DNA of 64,000 bases. Source: Paenibacillus sp. FSL A5-0031 (GTDB lineage: Bacteria; Bacillota; Bacilli; Paenibacillales; Paenibacillaceae). Below, piece after piece: positions 10,363 to 20,086 of this stretch; the stretch's first letter is position 1; every line of letters begins with the position of its first letter. Below the pieces are notes generated by a model that made no database searches, had not been told where the DNA came from, and saw only the letters and a program-made list of their open reading frames with translations. The translations under genes were made by a program, and so were the position numbers. The stretch spans positions 62,001 through 126,000 of the forward strand of contig NZ_MRTD01000004.1 of assembly GCF_001956295.1 (NCBI RefSeq). Direction: 5' to 3'.

Positions 10363-10610
10363 AAGTTCCCTCCTTTTTCTTTTCTCTATTAATAAAGGAT
10401 ACCAACTACCGTGGACGGTAATTTCACATTAGTAGAACGGCGAGATCTTGCATACACAAAAAAGCATACATTCCTCTAATAATTGACTGTTGAGATTCTC
10501 TGAAAAATATATTTTTCAATAATTAATCACTCTCTACTTAATTGATCCAACAAGCCTATGTCCTGTAAGGGATAAACAGCTATCCTCTCCTATTAGACTG
10601 ACTCGAATTA
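10363..10610. other. Upstream region of the giant glycosidase
   Basis: A+T-rich, without a believable gene. It holds the second copy of the motif noted at about 4045-4075 (here about 10450-10485). The promoter of the giant gene must lie here, but no clear -35/-10 pair stands out. Confidence 0.3.
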
Positions 10611-10659
10611 CAAAAAAACGACAGCCTTGGACTGAAAAAAAAGAGTCCTAGACTGCCGT
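10611..10659 (-). terminator. Rho-independent terminator of the oxidoreductase transcript
   Basis: In the minus-strand transcript arms 10643-10659 and 10618-10634 form a long stem with two wobble pairs and one or two mismatches around an eight-T loop, followed by seven T (10611-10617). This is a classic intrinsic terminator. The stem overlaps the stop codon of the small frame at 10648-10869. Confidence 0.8.
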
Positions 10660-10869
10660 TGATTTATTTCCACTATCATACATCTCAACATCTGTGTTGA
10701 CCAAATGAATCATTGCGGAGTCCAGAGTCAGCTTCTCGACCGAGGTAGAAACACTTTGAAGTAATCCTTGTCTCTTCTTCGCAGTGTCAAAAGATCGAAC
10801 ACGACCGTGTTTTAGAGCACCATCCGGGATATACATCGACGTGTCAACACCCGTTGTCCTATGTGTCAA
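10648..10869 (-). CDS. Small ORF of unknown function behind the oxidoreductase
   Basis: A 73-residue frame starts at TTG 10869, seven bases past the oxidoreductase stop, and its TAG lies inside the terminator stem. There is no good ribosome site. The reading frame is open a few codons further upstream without a start, so it may be a 3' remnant of a lost gene or plain 3' UTR. The sequence is polar with no recognised motif. Confidence 0.22.
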   Translation of the reverse strand: MTHRTTGVDTSMYIPDGALKHGRVRSFDTAKKRQGLLQSVSTSVEKLTLDSAMIHLVNTDVEMYDSGNKSTAV

Positions 10870-10876
10870 AGCATAA

Positions 10877-12151
10877 TCATTTCCTATTCTTTAATTCATT
10901 GATATATTCAACCATCAAAATAACTCGGCTTTCCAAACGCGATTTTTCAGCGGCGAAAGCAATCAGATGACTCTTTACAGAAACACCTGCACCTGTAAGC
11001 CCTTCTTCCTTCCCATCACTCCGAACAAGACGTACAAAATCTCTCATTATACCTGTATCACCGCCCCCATGACCTGCCAAGTCCGTATCCAAAGTAATTG
11101 TCTCCGTCTCCCGAGTAACAAAGCTCGTCACTTCAATTACATTCTTCTCCATATCGCCTCTTATCTGACCATGAGTGCCCATTAGCTTCACCGAGCGTCC
11201 GCCTTCATAAGTAAATGCGCTCATTGTGAACGCAACCGTCACTTCATTTGCAAATTCCATGTTCACTACCTGATGATCGACCACATTGTTATCGCAATGA
11301 TACACGCATCTTCCATATGGCCCATTTTTCAGTGCTCGAAGCACTCCCTCATCACTTGTATCGTTGCTAACGACCGTGCGCAGCACCTCACCCACCCAAT
11401 CATCTCGTTCAATATACATTTTAGGTGCATAATAAGGGCAGCTGTCCTGCACGGGGCAACCGTCTAAGCAGTACTTAGGCGCGCCTTCCGGCGCACTTTC
11501 TTTGCGGAAATGAGTTAATGAGCCGAAAGATGAAACTTTAGTACAATCTGCATCAACAAGCCATTGTAATATATCCATGTCATGGCAGCTTTTTGCCAGA
11601 ATCATTGGACTCGAAACCTCTGAATCACTCCAGTTTCCTCTTACAAAGCTATGTGCTTGGTGACGATGTTCTACATTTTCAGTATGTTGAATTGAAACGA
11701 GTTTGCCGATTTTTCCCTCCGTAATAATCTGCTTGATCGTTGAAAAAAAGTCCGTATACCTAAGTACATGACATATCGAAAATACCCGATTATATTTCTC
11801 AGCATATTCCCCCATGACAATACATTCTCTTGGATCGGGTGACATCGGCTTTTCCATGAGCACATGGTACCCTTTCTCCAATGCTTTCAACGCAGGCTCA
11901 TAGTGCAGTTTATCTTGGGTACAGATGAGAATCGCATCGGCTAGCTTCGGCCCTGCAAGCAGATCCTCCCAGTTCGAGTAACAATTCTCATTCAGAACAC
12001 CATGGTCTTTTTGGAATCGCTCTCTTCGCTCAGGATCGATATCCGCAACGGCAACGAATTGAATGTCGTCTGGATGTTGCAAGGCATATGGAGCATAAGC
12101 ACCTCCCCCTCTTTGTCCAGCTCCAATTAATACAGCAGTAATTTTTTTCAT
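10877..12151 (-). CDS. Gfo/Idh/MocA family NAD(P)-dependent oxidoreductase
   Basis: This 424-residue protein begins at ATG 12151, chosen because GGAG stands 7 bases before it, whereas the ATG at 12169 has no such site. A Rossmann fold opens with LIGAGQRGGGAYAP. Residues about 90-100 give EKPMSPDP, the family's Lys-Pro substrate/cofactor motif, and a SCHDMDILQWL segment carries the likely catalytic His region. A C-rich insert (CLDGCPVQDSCPYYAP) suggests metal binding or a structural cluster, as in a Paenibacillus-type subgroup. Family members oxidise or epimerise sugars, inositols and glycosides in the cytosol. Placement between giant glycosidases and a sugar importer points to metabolism of the imported monosaccharide. 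The exact substrate is unknown. Confidence 0.85.
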   Translation of the reverse strand: MKKITAVLIGAGQRGGGAYAPYALQHPDDIQFVAVADIDPERRERFQKDHGVLNENCYSNWEDLLAGPKLADAILICTQDKLHYEPALKALEKGYHVLMEKPMSPDPRECIVMGEYAEKYNRVFSICHVLRYTDFFSTIKQIITEGKIGKLVSIQHTENVEHRHQAHSFVRGNWSDSEVSSPMILAKSCHDMDILQWLVDADCTKVSSFGSLTHFRKESAPEGAPKYCLDGCPVQDSCPYYAPKMYIERDDWVGEVLRTVVSNDTSDEGVLRALKNGPYGRCVYHCDNNVVDHQVVNMEFANEVTVAFTMSAFTYEGGRSVKLMGTHGQIRGDMEKNVIEVTSFVTRETETITLDTDLAGHGGGDTGIMRDFVRLVRSDGKEEGLTGAGVSVKSHLIAFAAEKSRLESRVILMVEYINELKNRK

Positions 12152-12312
12152 TCCTGTGCTCCACTCCATCTCTATTGTTAGTTAATATCAGCTTAAATAG
12201 GTTCGTCCATTTTGAAAATAATAAAAAGTTTGTATTTCTTCGAAAAGTAATACAAATCGACTACTATTTAATATCTTTTCTCTGAATTCTATCTGATAAC
12301 TTTCAAGTTAAT

Positions 12313-12346
12313 AAAAAAAAGCCCAATATCCGCAATGGAATCAGGC
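12313..12346 (-). terminator. Terminator of the AraC-type sensor gene
   Basis: Directly after the stop at 12361 the minus transcript forms an imperfect stem (AGCC...GGCT with GGAT/ATTCC inner pairs, 12320-12346) followed by eight T at 12313-12320. Confidence 0.7.
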
Positions 12347-12360
12347 TCTTCAGAACGATG

Positions 12361-14751
12361 CTAATATTGAAATGGCATATCATTTTCATGATCTATCTCT
12401 TGCCCAAGCTGCAGTCTGTAATCACTCAAAGACATGCCAAAATGCTTTTTAAATCGCGTGTAAAAATAATTATTCCTCTCTAGTCCCACCTTTTCAATAA
12501 TGGATGTTAAAGGAAGCTGCGTATTGCGCATATATTCGTCCAGTTTTTGCATTCGCGTATCGAAAATAAACTGCGCAATAGACTGCCCATGTGCAGTTTT
12601 GAATATATGGCCGACATAGTTAGATGATAACCGTAATTTTTCGGCGATAGAGCTCAGGCATAACTCTGTATTGGAATATTCTTGCTCGACAATTGCGACA
12701 ATACGTTGGATCAGATGGTCATTACTATTGGAAGTGTTCCTGAGAACCTCCACTTTATTACACAGCTTCTGTAAAAATGAATCCATAATGCTGTCCATAT
12801 CTGTACTCACTTCTGCATTTTGAATCCCGCGCAAAAACTTTTGTAGAGTTAAATCCTGGCTATCCTTTACTGCAGGCATCTTGCTTAGCACACTGGAGTA
12901 AACACTGTAAATCAAATGAACAATGCAATACAAAATTTCGTCGTAAGTGTATTGATATAACTTTGGACTGATACTTTGATAGATTGCGGCAGCAGATTCA
13001 TAATTGCCCTCGAGTACTTTCTCAACCAACTGCTCTTCTTTCTTGACGGGTATATGAAAATTATCCGTGTTGATTTCATCCATCATGTAAGGAGTAATAA
13101 TACAACCATGTCCGTAGCGCATCTTCAACAGAATGGAGCCCTTCATATTATTGTACATGCTAGGTAAATGCTCAATCCCCTGAAACATCGTGCTGTACGC
13201 CATAGATAAAGAAATACGAAGATACTTAAGTGTATTACTGTGTACCTCGAGCAAGTAACGTTCTATTTTCTCCTGCAGCACTTTATATTGGGTTACTGTG
13301 GAACAATCCATAATCACAACGAATTTATCGGGCTCACTGCTGAAAATTTCGCACACACCATAGTCCGCTGCCAGTTCTGTTGCAATATTCACAATAGCAT
13401 AGCGTAGTGCCCATCGTTCCTTCTGGCTATTTACAGATACAAATTGGCTGTAATTATCGATTTTAATGAGACACATGCACAACTGACTGGTGGCGATATA
13501 ATCCAGTTTAATGTCATGTAGTTTCTCCTGCACTTGGTCTATAGAGTGTGTAGTACTATCACTTAATAGTGCATTAAGAAAGTCTTGTTTGACCGCATAG
13601 CCTGCTTCATGGATTATTTTATCAAGCTGTTGATTTCTCTCCTTCATAGACTCGAATACAGACAAAATAAATTGAAATTCTTCCATTCTCGAAATGACTA
13701 CATCGTTTTTCTCAGAAGCTTCGCCGTTAATAATTTTCGTAATCGTTTGAATCGGATGATTCAGTCTGCGAGCCAAGTACAGGCAAATTATTGCGCAAAT
13801 GATAAATACAACAACTACGATACCCGCAGACACCATTGATGCTTTAATTACATCCTTAAACGTTTCTTTTACAGGAGTAAGGCCCATAATGTACCAATTG
13901 TTTGCGTTGCTTTTACTGCTGGATACCAAATAGCTGATACCCCCAATTTCTCGTATCTGATTATTGCTTCCAACAAGTTCATTTACTTGCTGGCTTAATC
14001 CGCCTACTTCACTCATATTATGCTCAAACTCCGGTGTGAGCGTCTTACTTAGAATAGAGCCGTTTGAATCAACGACTAAAAAAGAAGATTTCGTTTCAGG
14101 GTCATTGCCATTGATCGCTTGAATAGATTCCGTAAGCGCTTTCGTGCGAATGTTGACGACAATAGCATTTTTCAAGCCCGATAAAGTCTCCCCCGGTTCA
14201 AATAATATATAGGAACATGTATCGGCCGATTGCGTTGCTTCTTCTACAGATGTCACAATAGGCCGACCACGATACTCCGCTATAAAATTTTTATCGGTTA
14301 GCAGCGCTACAATCGCTTGATCTGAGAAGGTAGAGGCTGATTGGCGTTCACCGCTCCTTGAAGAATAAAACAAATCCGCCCCCGCATTGTAAAGATAAAC
14401 GCTATCGATATCTTTTAGTGTCAGAAAGTGCTTGTCAATGACCTTGCTTGCTAAAATCGCCACGATCTCATCATTTTTCTTCATATTAATAAATTGGATG
14501 ATATCTTTATCGCTGTACAGTGCATTTCCTAATTTTTTTGCAGTCTCATCTAGGTAGGTAATACTGTAATTGTAATGTTCAATCAGCTCATGATTGAAGC
14601 GGTTAATCATCGAGATACTCGTGCGTAAATAAGTAATGGTCAAGAAAACAGTAAGCAATACAGTGATGAGGATCGTAATAATCAGAAAGGAGAAGAATGA
14701 TTTGCGAAAAAAGCTCGTACTGTTTTTTTCCAATATCCTCGGTAGCTTCAT
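12361..14751 (-). CDS. Membrane-anchored AraC-family transcription regulator
   Basis: This protein has 796 residues; ATG 14751 is preceded by GGGGG at 6-7 bases, and the upstream in-frame ATGs lack a site. Transmembrane helices at about 17-42 and 298-325 enclose an extracellular sensor region of some 250 residues, dCACHE-like in layout. A cytosolic linker region follows, and the two helix-turn-helix motifs of an AraC domain occupy about 690-785 (LSSIAEKLRLSSNYVGHIFK and SIIEKVGLERNNYFYTRFKKHFG). Such YesN/YtdP-type one-component sensors respond to extracellular sugar or binding-protein state. It faces the importer operon across a 237-base gap and most likely controls it. Signal unknown. Confidence 0.88.
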   Translation of the reverse strand: MKLPRILEKNSTSFFRKSFFSFLIITILITVLLTVFLTITYLRTSISMINRFNHELIEHYNYSITYLDETAKKLGNALYSDKDIIQFINMKKNDEIVAILASKVIDKHFLTLKDIDSVYLYNAGADLFYSSRSGERQSASTFSDQAIVALLTDKNFIAEYRGRPIVTSVEEATQSADTCSYILFEPGETLSGLKNAIVVNIRTKALTESIQAINGNDPETKSSFLVVDSNGSILSKTLTPEFEHNMSEVGGLSQQVNELVGSNNQIREIGGISYLVSSSKSNANNWYIMGLTPVKETFKDVIKASMVSAGIVVVVFIICAIICLYLARRLNHPIQTITKIINGEASEKNDVVISRMEEFQFILSVFESMKERNQQLDKIIHEAGYAVKQDFLNALLSDSTTHSIDQVQEKLHDIKLDYIATSQLCMCLIKIDNYSQFVSVNSQKERWALRYAIVNIATELAADYGVCEIFSSEPDKFVVIMDCSTVTQYKVLQEKIERYLLEVHSNTLKYLRISLSMAYSTMFQGIEHLPSMYNNMKGSILLKMRYGHGCIITPYMMDEINTDNFHIPVKKEEQLVEKVLEGNYESAAAIYQSISPKLYQYTYDEILYCIVHLIYSVYSSVLSKMPAVKDSQDLTLQKFLRGIQNAEVSTDMDSIMDSFLQKLCNKVEVLRNTSNSNDHLIQRIVAIVEQEYSNTELCLSSIAEKLRLSSNYVGHIFKTAHGQSIAQFIFDTRMQKLDEYMRNTQLPLTSIIEKVGLERNNYFYTRFKKHFGMSLSDYRLQLGQEIDHENDMPFQY

Positions 14752-14988
14752 TGTGATCCCCCAGTTCATACGACTTCGATTTTCTATGTATTTACAATTA
14801 TCATCATAATAGCATAAGTATCCATTTAGCATCACAACGATTAAAGCTCTTTGTAGATTTCATTATTTTTTAGAGATGCCATCTGTCGAAAAACTAAGAG
14901 AATGATGGTTTTGATTGTTGTGGATAAAAGTACCACTAAATACAATGAGGGAAGTAAAAGATTAATTGCACGGAAGGGGGTGAACTCA

Positions 14989-15942
14989 ATGAAACTAACT
15001 ACAAGACCAATTCATAACAGAACATTGCGCAGCGTACGTAAACAGTTTCCTTTCTATTTAATGATGTCACCTGGTCTTCTATTCATTGCAATCATGTGTT
15101 ATATCCCAATGGGCGGTGTCATAATCGCCTTTAAAGATTACAATGCACGCGATGGTATATTCGGAAGCGCATGGATGGATCCGCTGTTCAAAAACTTCGA
15201 ATTTTTCTTTAAATCCGAAACAGCGAGAATTGTTACGTTCAATACACTTTTCTACAATATCATAGAGATGGTTGCCGTTACGCTCGGTGCACTAATATTG
15301 GCCATTCTATTGAGCGAAGTGAAAAATAAAAAGCTCTCAGCCACCTATAAAGGTGCTTTATTGCTGCCAGTTTTCCTTTCATGGATTGTAGTTCAGTATA
15401 TTGTGTTCGGTATGCTTAGTGTAGACCGAGGTATTGTCAACAATGTTATCGAATCATATGGTGGAGAAGCTATTTACTGGTACAGTGAGCCTTCACATTG
15501 GCACTATATTCTTCCCTTAGCCTATCTGTGGAAGAATATCGGTTACTACTCGGTATTGTATGTAGCAGCGATTGCGGGGATTAATACAGACTATTATGAA
15601 GCTGCTCAATTGGATGGCGCTTCGAAGTGGCAGCAAGTCAAATATGTTACACTGCCGCTGCTGAAACCAATAATTATCGTCCTTATGTTGTTATGGGTAG
15701 GTAAGTTGTTCAATGGCGGATTGGGCGACTGGAATGGATTCTATACCCTTTCCAATGATTCAGGAGCACTATATGGTGCAACAGATGTTATAGACACCCT
15801 TGTATTCCGCTCTCTGAAAAAGCTGAACGACTATGGCATGTCGTCTGCAATTGGTCTATATCAGGCAGTGATTGGTCTCGTTCTTGTCCTGATTTCTAAC
15901 TATATTATTAAAAAAACAGACCCCGACAGCGCCTTATTTTAA
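14989..15942 (+). CDS. Sugar ABC transporter permease, LplB/YteP type
   Basis: This 317-residue protein starts at ATG 14989 behind a strong AAGGGGGTG; earlier in-frame ATGs at 14902 and 14905 have no site. Six membrane helices are visible, with the EAA loop EAAQLDGASKWQQVKYVTLPLLKP at about 204-227 that contacts the ATPase. It is the first gene of a three-gene importer for an oligosaccharide; the ATPase (an MsmX-like shared subunit) is not in this window. Family assignment is firm, substrate is inferred from the neighbouring glycosidases. Confidence 0.9.
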   Translation: MKLTTRPIHNRTLRSVRKQFPFYLMMSPGLLFIAIMCYIPMGGVIIAFKDYNARDGIFGSAWMDPLFKNFEFFFKSETARIVTFNTLFYNIIEMVAVTLGALILAILLSEVKNKKLSATYKGALLLPVFLSWIVVQYIVFGMLSVDRGIVNNVIESYGGEAIYWYSEPSHWHYILPLAYLWKNIGYYSVLYVAAIAGINTDYYEAAQLDGASKWQQVKYVTLPLLKPIIIVLMLLWVGKLFNGGLGDWNGFYTLSNDSGALYGATDVIDTLVFRSLKKLNDYGMSSAIGLYQAVIGLVLVLISNYIIKKTDPDSALF

Positions 15943-15973
15943 TCGATCAGCGTAGAGAAAGGGAGGGATTTTC

Positions 15974-16861
15974 ATTTTAGCAAGAAACTTTCACGTGTCA
16001 AAGATCGTGATTCATCTCATATTCATTGTATCAGCACTAGCCTGTATCATTCCGCTGCTATTAGTTGTATCGATATCGTTTACAGCTGAAAAGTCGCTTA
16101 TGGTCGACGGATATAATTTTTGGCCCAAAGTGTTCGATATTTCAGCTTATCGATACGTATTTAGCGGAGCAGGCTCGATTGCCAATGCATACGCAGTAAC
16201 GATCTTTGTAACCGTTGTTGGTACGCTGCTGCATTTACTTGTTACTTCGATGCTGTCCTATTCGTTGACGCGACCTGAAGTTACCTATCGAAATGCACTC
16301 ACTTTATTCGTGTACCTTCCCGTGCTGTTCAATGGCGGACTTGTTCCATCCTACATTTTAATAACGCGATATTTGCATCTTAAGAATACCATCTGGGTTC
16401 TCATTGTCGTCTTCCTTGTGTCAGCGATCAACGTGCTCATTATGAAAAACTTTTTCAAATCGATTCCTAGTTCCTTGTTCGAGTCTGCACGTATAGACGG
16501 CTCAGGTGAAATTCGTACTTTTTTCAGTATTGCACTTCCACTTTCAAAACCGTCACTGGCGACTATCGGTCTGTTCACAGCGATTTCCTACTGGAATGAC
16601 TGGACGACCACTGCCTTGTATATCGAAAAGCCGAAGCTGTACACATTGCAATATTTACTGCAATCTTTAATGAACAATATCGGCTATTTGCAAGCCAATG
16701 AAGCAGCATCTAAATCTATGGAAGCCGCCATCGGTATGCTTCCTAGTGAAGGAGCACGGATGGCGACCTGTGTACTTGCCATCGGTCCGATTATATTACT
16801 GTATCCTTTTCTACAGAAGTATTTCGAGAAAGGCTTAACAATAGGTGCTGTAAAAGAGTGA
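15974..16861 (+). CDS. Sugar ABC transporter permease, YtcP/LplC type, probable ATT start
   Basis: About 295 residues, six membrane helices, EAA loop ESARIDGSGEIRTFFSIALPLSKP near residue 169. The only strong ribosome site is GGGAGGG at 15961-15967. Six bases after it, in frame, is ATT at 15974. No ATG, GTG or TTG in frame follows until GTG 15995, 27 bases from the site. ATT initiation is rare but known (infC), so I place the start there; GTG 15995 (288 residues) is the conventional alternative. It pairs with the upstream permease to form the membrane channel. Confidence 0.85.
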   Translation: MLARNFHVSKIVIHLIFIVSALACIIPLLLVVSISFTAEKSLMVDGYNFWPKVFDISAYRYVFSGAGSIANAYAVTIFVTVVGTLLHLLVTSMLSYSLTRPEVTYRNALTLFVYLPVLFNGGLVPSYILITRYLHLKNTIWVLIVVFLVSAINVLIMKNFFKSIPSSLFESARIDGSGEIRTFFSIALPLSKPSLATIGLFTAISYWNDWTTTALYIEKPKLYTLQYLLQSLMNNIGYLQANEAASKSMEAAIGMLPSEGARMATCVLAIGPIILLYPFLQKYFEKGLTIGAVKE

Positions 16862-16910
16862 TTTTACAAGAATCTAGTTGAGAATAAAATTAGTTTTTAG
16901 GGGGATATCA

Positions 16911-18509
16911 ATGAAAAGAATTTCTATGTTGTTGATCAGCGTAACTCTGCTTCTCACCATGATCCTATCTGGCTGCTCAAAGGCTTCACCAAATGCTAAC
17001 GGCGATTCTACGACTCCAGCACCTGATACTAAAAATGCTGAAAAAGAAAAGGAAAAAGAAAAAGAAGAACTCGTTACCCTTAACTTCTATATGTCGAACA
17101 GCCCTGTCAATGACTTTGACCGCATCATGAACAAAGCTAATAAAATTATTGCTGAAAAAATCAATGCCAAATTGAATTTAGTACTTGTAGACGGCAGTAC
17201 TTATGCAGATAAAATGAATCTGATGATCAATTCGGGCGACGACTGGGATCTTGCTTTCACTGCATTCTGGGGTGGAATCAATTACTTCGGAAACGCTGCA
17301 AAGGGAGCGTATGCTGACTTAACTGACCTTCTTCCTGTACATGCGCCTGAAACGTTTTCCCGCATCCCTCAAGGTCTATGGGATGGTGTGAAAATAAATG
17401 ATCGTATTTATGCAGTTGTCAATTATCAGCAATGGGGCGTTGCCAAGCGCAGTGGCTTTATCTTCCGCGAAGATGTTCTTAAAGAAACGGGGTTTGACTG
17501 GAAAGCTGTTAAAGGCAAGCCAACCATAGAAGCTCTCGAAATGGTAGGACCATTCCTTGGTCAAGCGTTAGCTAAGCATCCTGATATGATCGGATTTGAA
17601 ACTAGCGCTAATCATAGTTTTTTTGCCAATGAGCCGCTTTACTGGGATATGGAGCCTGTAGGTGATTTGCTAACTCCTGGCTGGGTCAATCTCAATGCGC
17701 CAGACAAAGTTATCAACCAGTTTGAAACTCCTGAGTTCGCTAAATACGCAGAAATTATGCGTGACTGGTTCAATAAAGGCTATGTGCGCAAAGATGGTGC
17801 AACGGTAAAAGATACAACTCCTGATCGTAAAGCTGGAAAAATTGTTTTTGCGATGCACTATGGCTGGCCTGACAGCATCGATCTTCCAGGTCAAGAGCAA
17901 GCTATGTCCATGACAGAATACAAAGATTTCCCTGCTCTATCCGTATCTACTACTCGTACATTGATTTCAGCTGGAGCTGCCTCCAATGCAGCTATTGCTA
18001 TCAATTCAGGTTCAAAAAACGTTGAAAAGGCTTTGCAATTAATTGAGTTGCTAAACACTGATGATGATCTATACAAACTCATTACATTAGGAGAAAAAGA
18101 CGTTGACTACACCTACAACGAAAAAGGTGACTTCACTCAAATTGAAGGCAAATATAATTTCAACTGGAATGAATGGCAAATCGGTCAATCCTTCAGCCCA
18201 ACATTCAACCGTGCCGATCATGCCGAAAATGCGGCTGGCGAAATGAAGAGAAAAGCTCAGTCAATCGTTTTTGAAAATGATCAAACAGCAGATGTTTCGC
18301 CATTATCAGGCTTTGTATTTGACCCAACTCCTGTAAAAACGCAAGTTGCCAACGTAGCTTCCGTTATGACTGAGATGATCCCGGCTATCAGCTCTGGTTC
18401 GATTGACCCGACTACAGCCGTGCCTAAATTCCTCGAGCGTTTGAAAACTGCTGGCGTAGATGACATCATCAAAGAAAAACAAGCTCAATATGACACTTGG
18501 AAAAAATAA
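16911..18509 (+). CDS. Extracellular solute-binding lipoprotein, LplA type
   Basis: This 532-residue protein starts at ATG 16911 after GGGGG. The N-terminus MKRISML with a hydrophobic core ends in the lipobox LSGC, then a Thr/Pro/Glu/Lys-rich linker with repeated EKEK. The body carries the two-lobed type of large Paenibacillus sugar-binding proteins (LNFYMSNSP, NSGDDWDLAF, GFIFREDVLKETG). It would capture an oligosaccharide and deliver it to the two permeases encoded just upstream. A terminator follows 20 bases after the stop. Confidence 0.9.
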   Translation: MKRISMLLISVTLLLTMILSGCSKASPNANGDSTTPAPDTKNAEKEKEKEKEELVTLNFYMSNSPVNDFDRIMNKANKIIAEKINAKLNLVLVDGSTYADKMNLMINSGDDWDLAFTAFWGGINYFGNAAKGAYADLTDLLPVHAPETFSRIPQGLWDGVKINDRIYAVVNYQQWGVAKRSGFIFREDVLKETGFDWKAVKGKPTIEALEMVGPFLGQALAKHPDMIGFETSANHSFFANEPLYWDMEPVGDLLTPGWVNLNAPDKVINQFETPEFAKYAEIMRDWFNKGYVRKDGATVKDTTPDRKAGKIVFAMHYGWPDSIDLPGQEQAMSMTEYKDFPALSVSTTRTLISAGAASNAAIAINSGSKNVEKALQLIELLNTDDDLYKLITLGEKDVDYTYNEKGDFTQIEGKYNFNWNEWQIGQSFSPTFNRADHAENAAGEMKRKAQSIVFENDQTADVSPLSGFVFDPTPVKTQVANVASVMTEMIPAISSGSIDPTTAVPKFLERLKTAGVDDIIKEKQAQYDTWKK

Positions 18510-18529
18510 AAATCTCTCACTAAGTAATG

Positions 18530-18566
18530 AAATCCGGTGTATCGCTTACACCGGATTTCTATTTTA
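18530..18566 (+). terminator. Terminator of the importer operon
   Basis: A perfect 12-bp stem (arms 18530-18541 and 18547-18558, five-base loop) is followed by CTATTTTA. It could also work weakly in reverse. Confidence 0.75.
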
Positions 18567-18702
18567 ATGAGCCAAGTAGAAGGGAATACGCTATTCATTA
18601 TTCATTTATGTGTAAATCTTTTTCACGCTATTCTTTCGATCGAGTCAACTTGTAATGCCCTTACATTTTCTAATGCCACCAGTCACTCTTTAGTTTTTTG
18701 TT

Positions 18703-20061
18703 CTAATACCTCACAACAACCATTAAAAAAACGATCAAACTGAGCGCCATACAGCCGGCGAACTTGTAATTCGGTGCAGCTATCTCAAACACTGATTTCT
18801 TTAGCAAACCGGACAGCAAGTTGTTTACAGCCGAAGCCGGCGAGATGGGATTAGACAAAGCCCAGCTTCCAAGCAGCAGCACCGCAAAATAAGTTGGGCT
18901 GATTTGCACGCTCACGGGATCAATGGCTCCAGCAAGCATAGTCACTGGCACGATTGGATGGAGACCAATTAATGAAGTGCTTGCAATCAAAAGAACGGTT
19001 AATATCGTGAATGTGAAGGAAATCGGCATTGGAACAAACTCAAGTAAATTCGGAACCTTTGAGCCGAAGTTTGTAATCCCAATTGCGCCACTGAAAAAGC
19101 CAGCGGCCAGAAAAAGCGTAATCTCTTTCTGCAAAGCCGGCAAAGTGATTGTTACATGATTTATAATTCCTTCTCTGTATATATTCATGGTCCCCTTTAT
19201 AATGCACCAGAACAAAGGGAAAGCTACTGCAGCCATACAGATTAATAAGACCATTGGCAGCTTGATCATACGTTCCATGGTTAAGATGACAATTATGGCG
19301 CCTATTAAATACATGCCGAGTCCAACTGGAAAATTCGAGTTCTCCTTTTTGTCTACTGCCTCTTCAAATTCATCTAGACTAGCGTCACGCAATTCCCGAA
19401 AATCGACTGCCCAGCTTATGCCGAGGCTAAGAATGGCGAGTCCAAGCATATAGGGCAGAACGGACGACCAGGACAGTCCTAACGTTGAAGTCACTAGTGT
19501 CATGGCAGCGAAATAAGGTGACCAGAGAATCGCTCCCGCAAAACCTCGGTTGAGCGCATTTGCAAGCAAACGGCTCATCCCTGGCTGCGGTTTAATAAAG
19601 ACCATTTGATAAACAACCGGTATCGAACCTACGTTGATAAATACGCCCATAATTTGAGTGAGCAGCTGCGTTCCCAAGTATAGAGCGGCCTTGCTGTGCA
19701 GGTTAGCCTCGTAAAACCGCTTCAAGGCCTTAACGTATTCAGGAATACGAACTGGAATCCCGAACAACGGAGCGAATAGGAAAAGCGTTACAATGGTCAC
19801 GTTTATTCCAGCCGACTCGAACCAAATCCTAGCATTTGCTTTCTGAAGCGCAAGAAGTACAACTCCAATAGTCACAAAGAAAATCGTGAGCCAAAACGTC
19901 ATCCCCTTCAGTTTTGGCAACAGTAAGACGATTGCAGAAAACACCAATCCACCGAGCAGAAAGACCAGCATCTCAAGCTGCGCCGCTTGCAACGCAATAT
20001 ACACAGCGGCAATGGAAAATATTATTATCCTCTCCGCTGCCGTCTTAAATGCGGATGTCAT
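18703..20061 (-). CDS. Polytopic membrane protein, ion-transporter-like
   Basis: This 452-residue, strongly hydrophobic protein has 10 or more helices and begins MTSAFKTAAERI after a GAGGGCGGAT region. Features are a cytosolic segment around LHSKAALYLGTQLLTQ, then GVFINVGSIPVV, and a second-half repeat with SLIGLHPIVPVTML and ALSNPISPASAVNNLL. The two-fold repeat with small/polar re-entrant segments recalls the ion-transporter superfamily (DASS, ArsB, DctM), but I cannot assign a family. It lies 25 bases beyond the dioxygenase stop in the same direction, so it may be the last gene of that operon. Substrate unknown. Confidence 0.6.
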   Translation of the reverse strand: MTSAFKTAAERIIIFSIAAVYIALQAAQLEMLVFLLGGLVFSAIVLLLPKLKGMTFWLTIFFVTIGVVLLALQKANARIWFESAGINVTIVTLFLFAPLFGIPVRIPEYVKALKRFYEANLHSKAALYLGTQLLTQIMGVFINVGSIPVVYQMVFIKPQPGMSRLLANALNRGFAGAILWSPYFAAMTLVTSTLGLSWSSVLPYMLGLAILSLGISWAVDFRELRDASLDEFEEAVDKKENSNFPVGLGMYLIGAIIVILTMERMIKLPMVLLICMAAVAFPLFWCIIKGTMNIYREGIINHVTITLPALQKEITLFLAAGFFSGAIGITNFGSKVPNLLEFVPMPISFTFTILTVLLIASTSLIGLHPIVPVTMLAGAIDPVSVQISPTYFAVLLLGSWALSNPISPASAVNNLLSGLLKKSVFEIAAPNYKFAGCMALSLIVFLMVVVRY

Positions 20062-20086
20062 CCGATCCGCCCTCTTTCATTTCATC

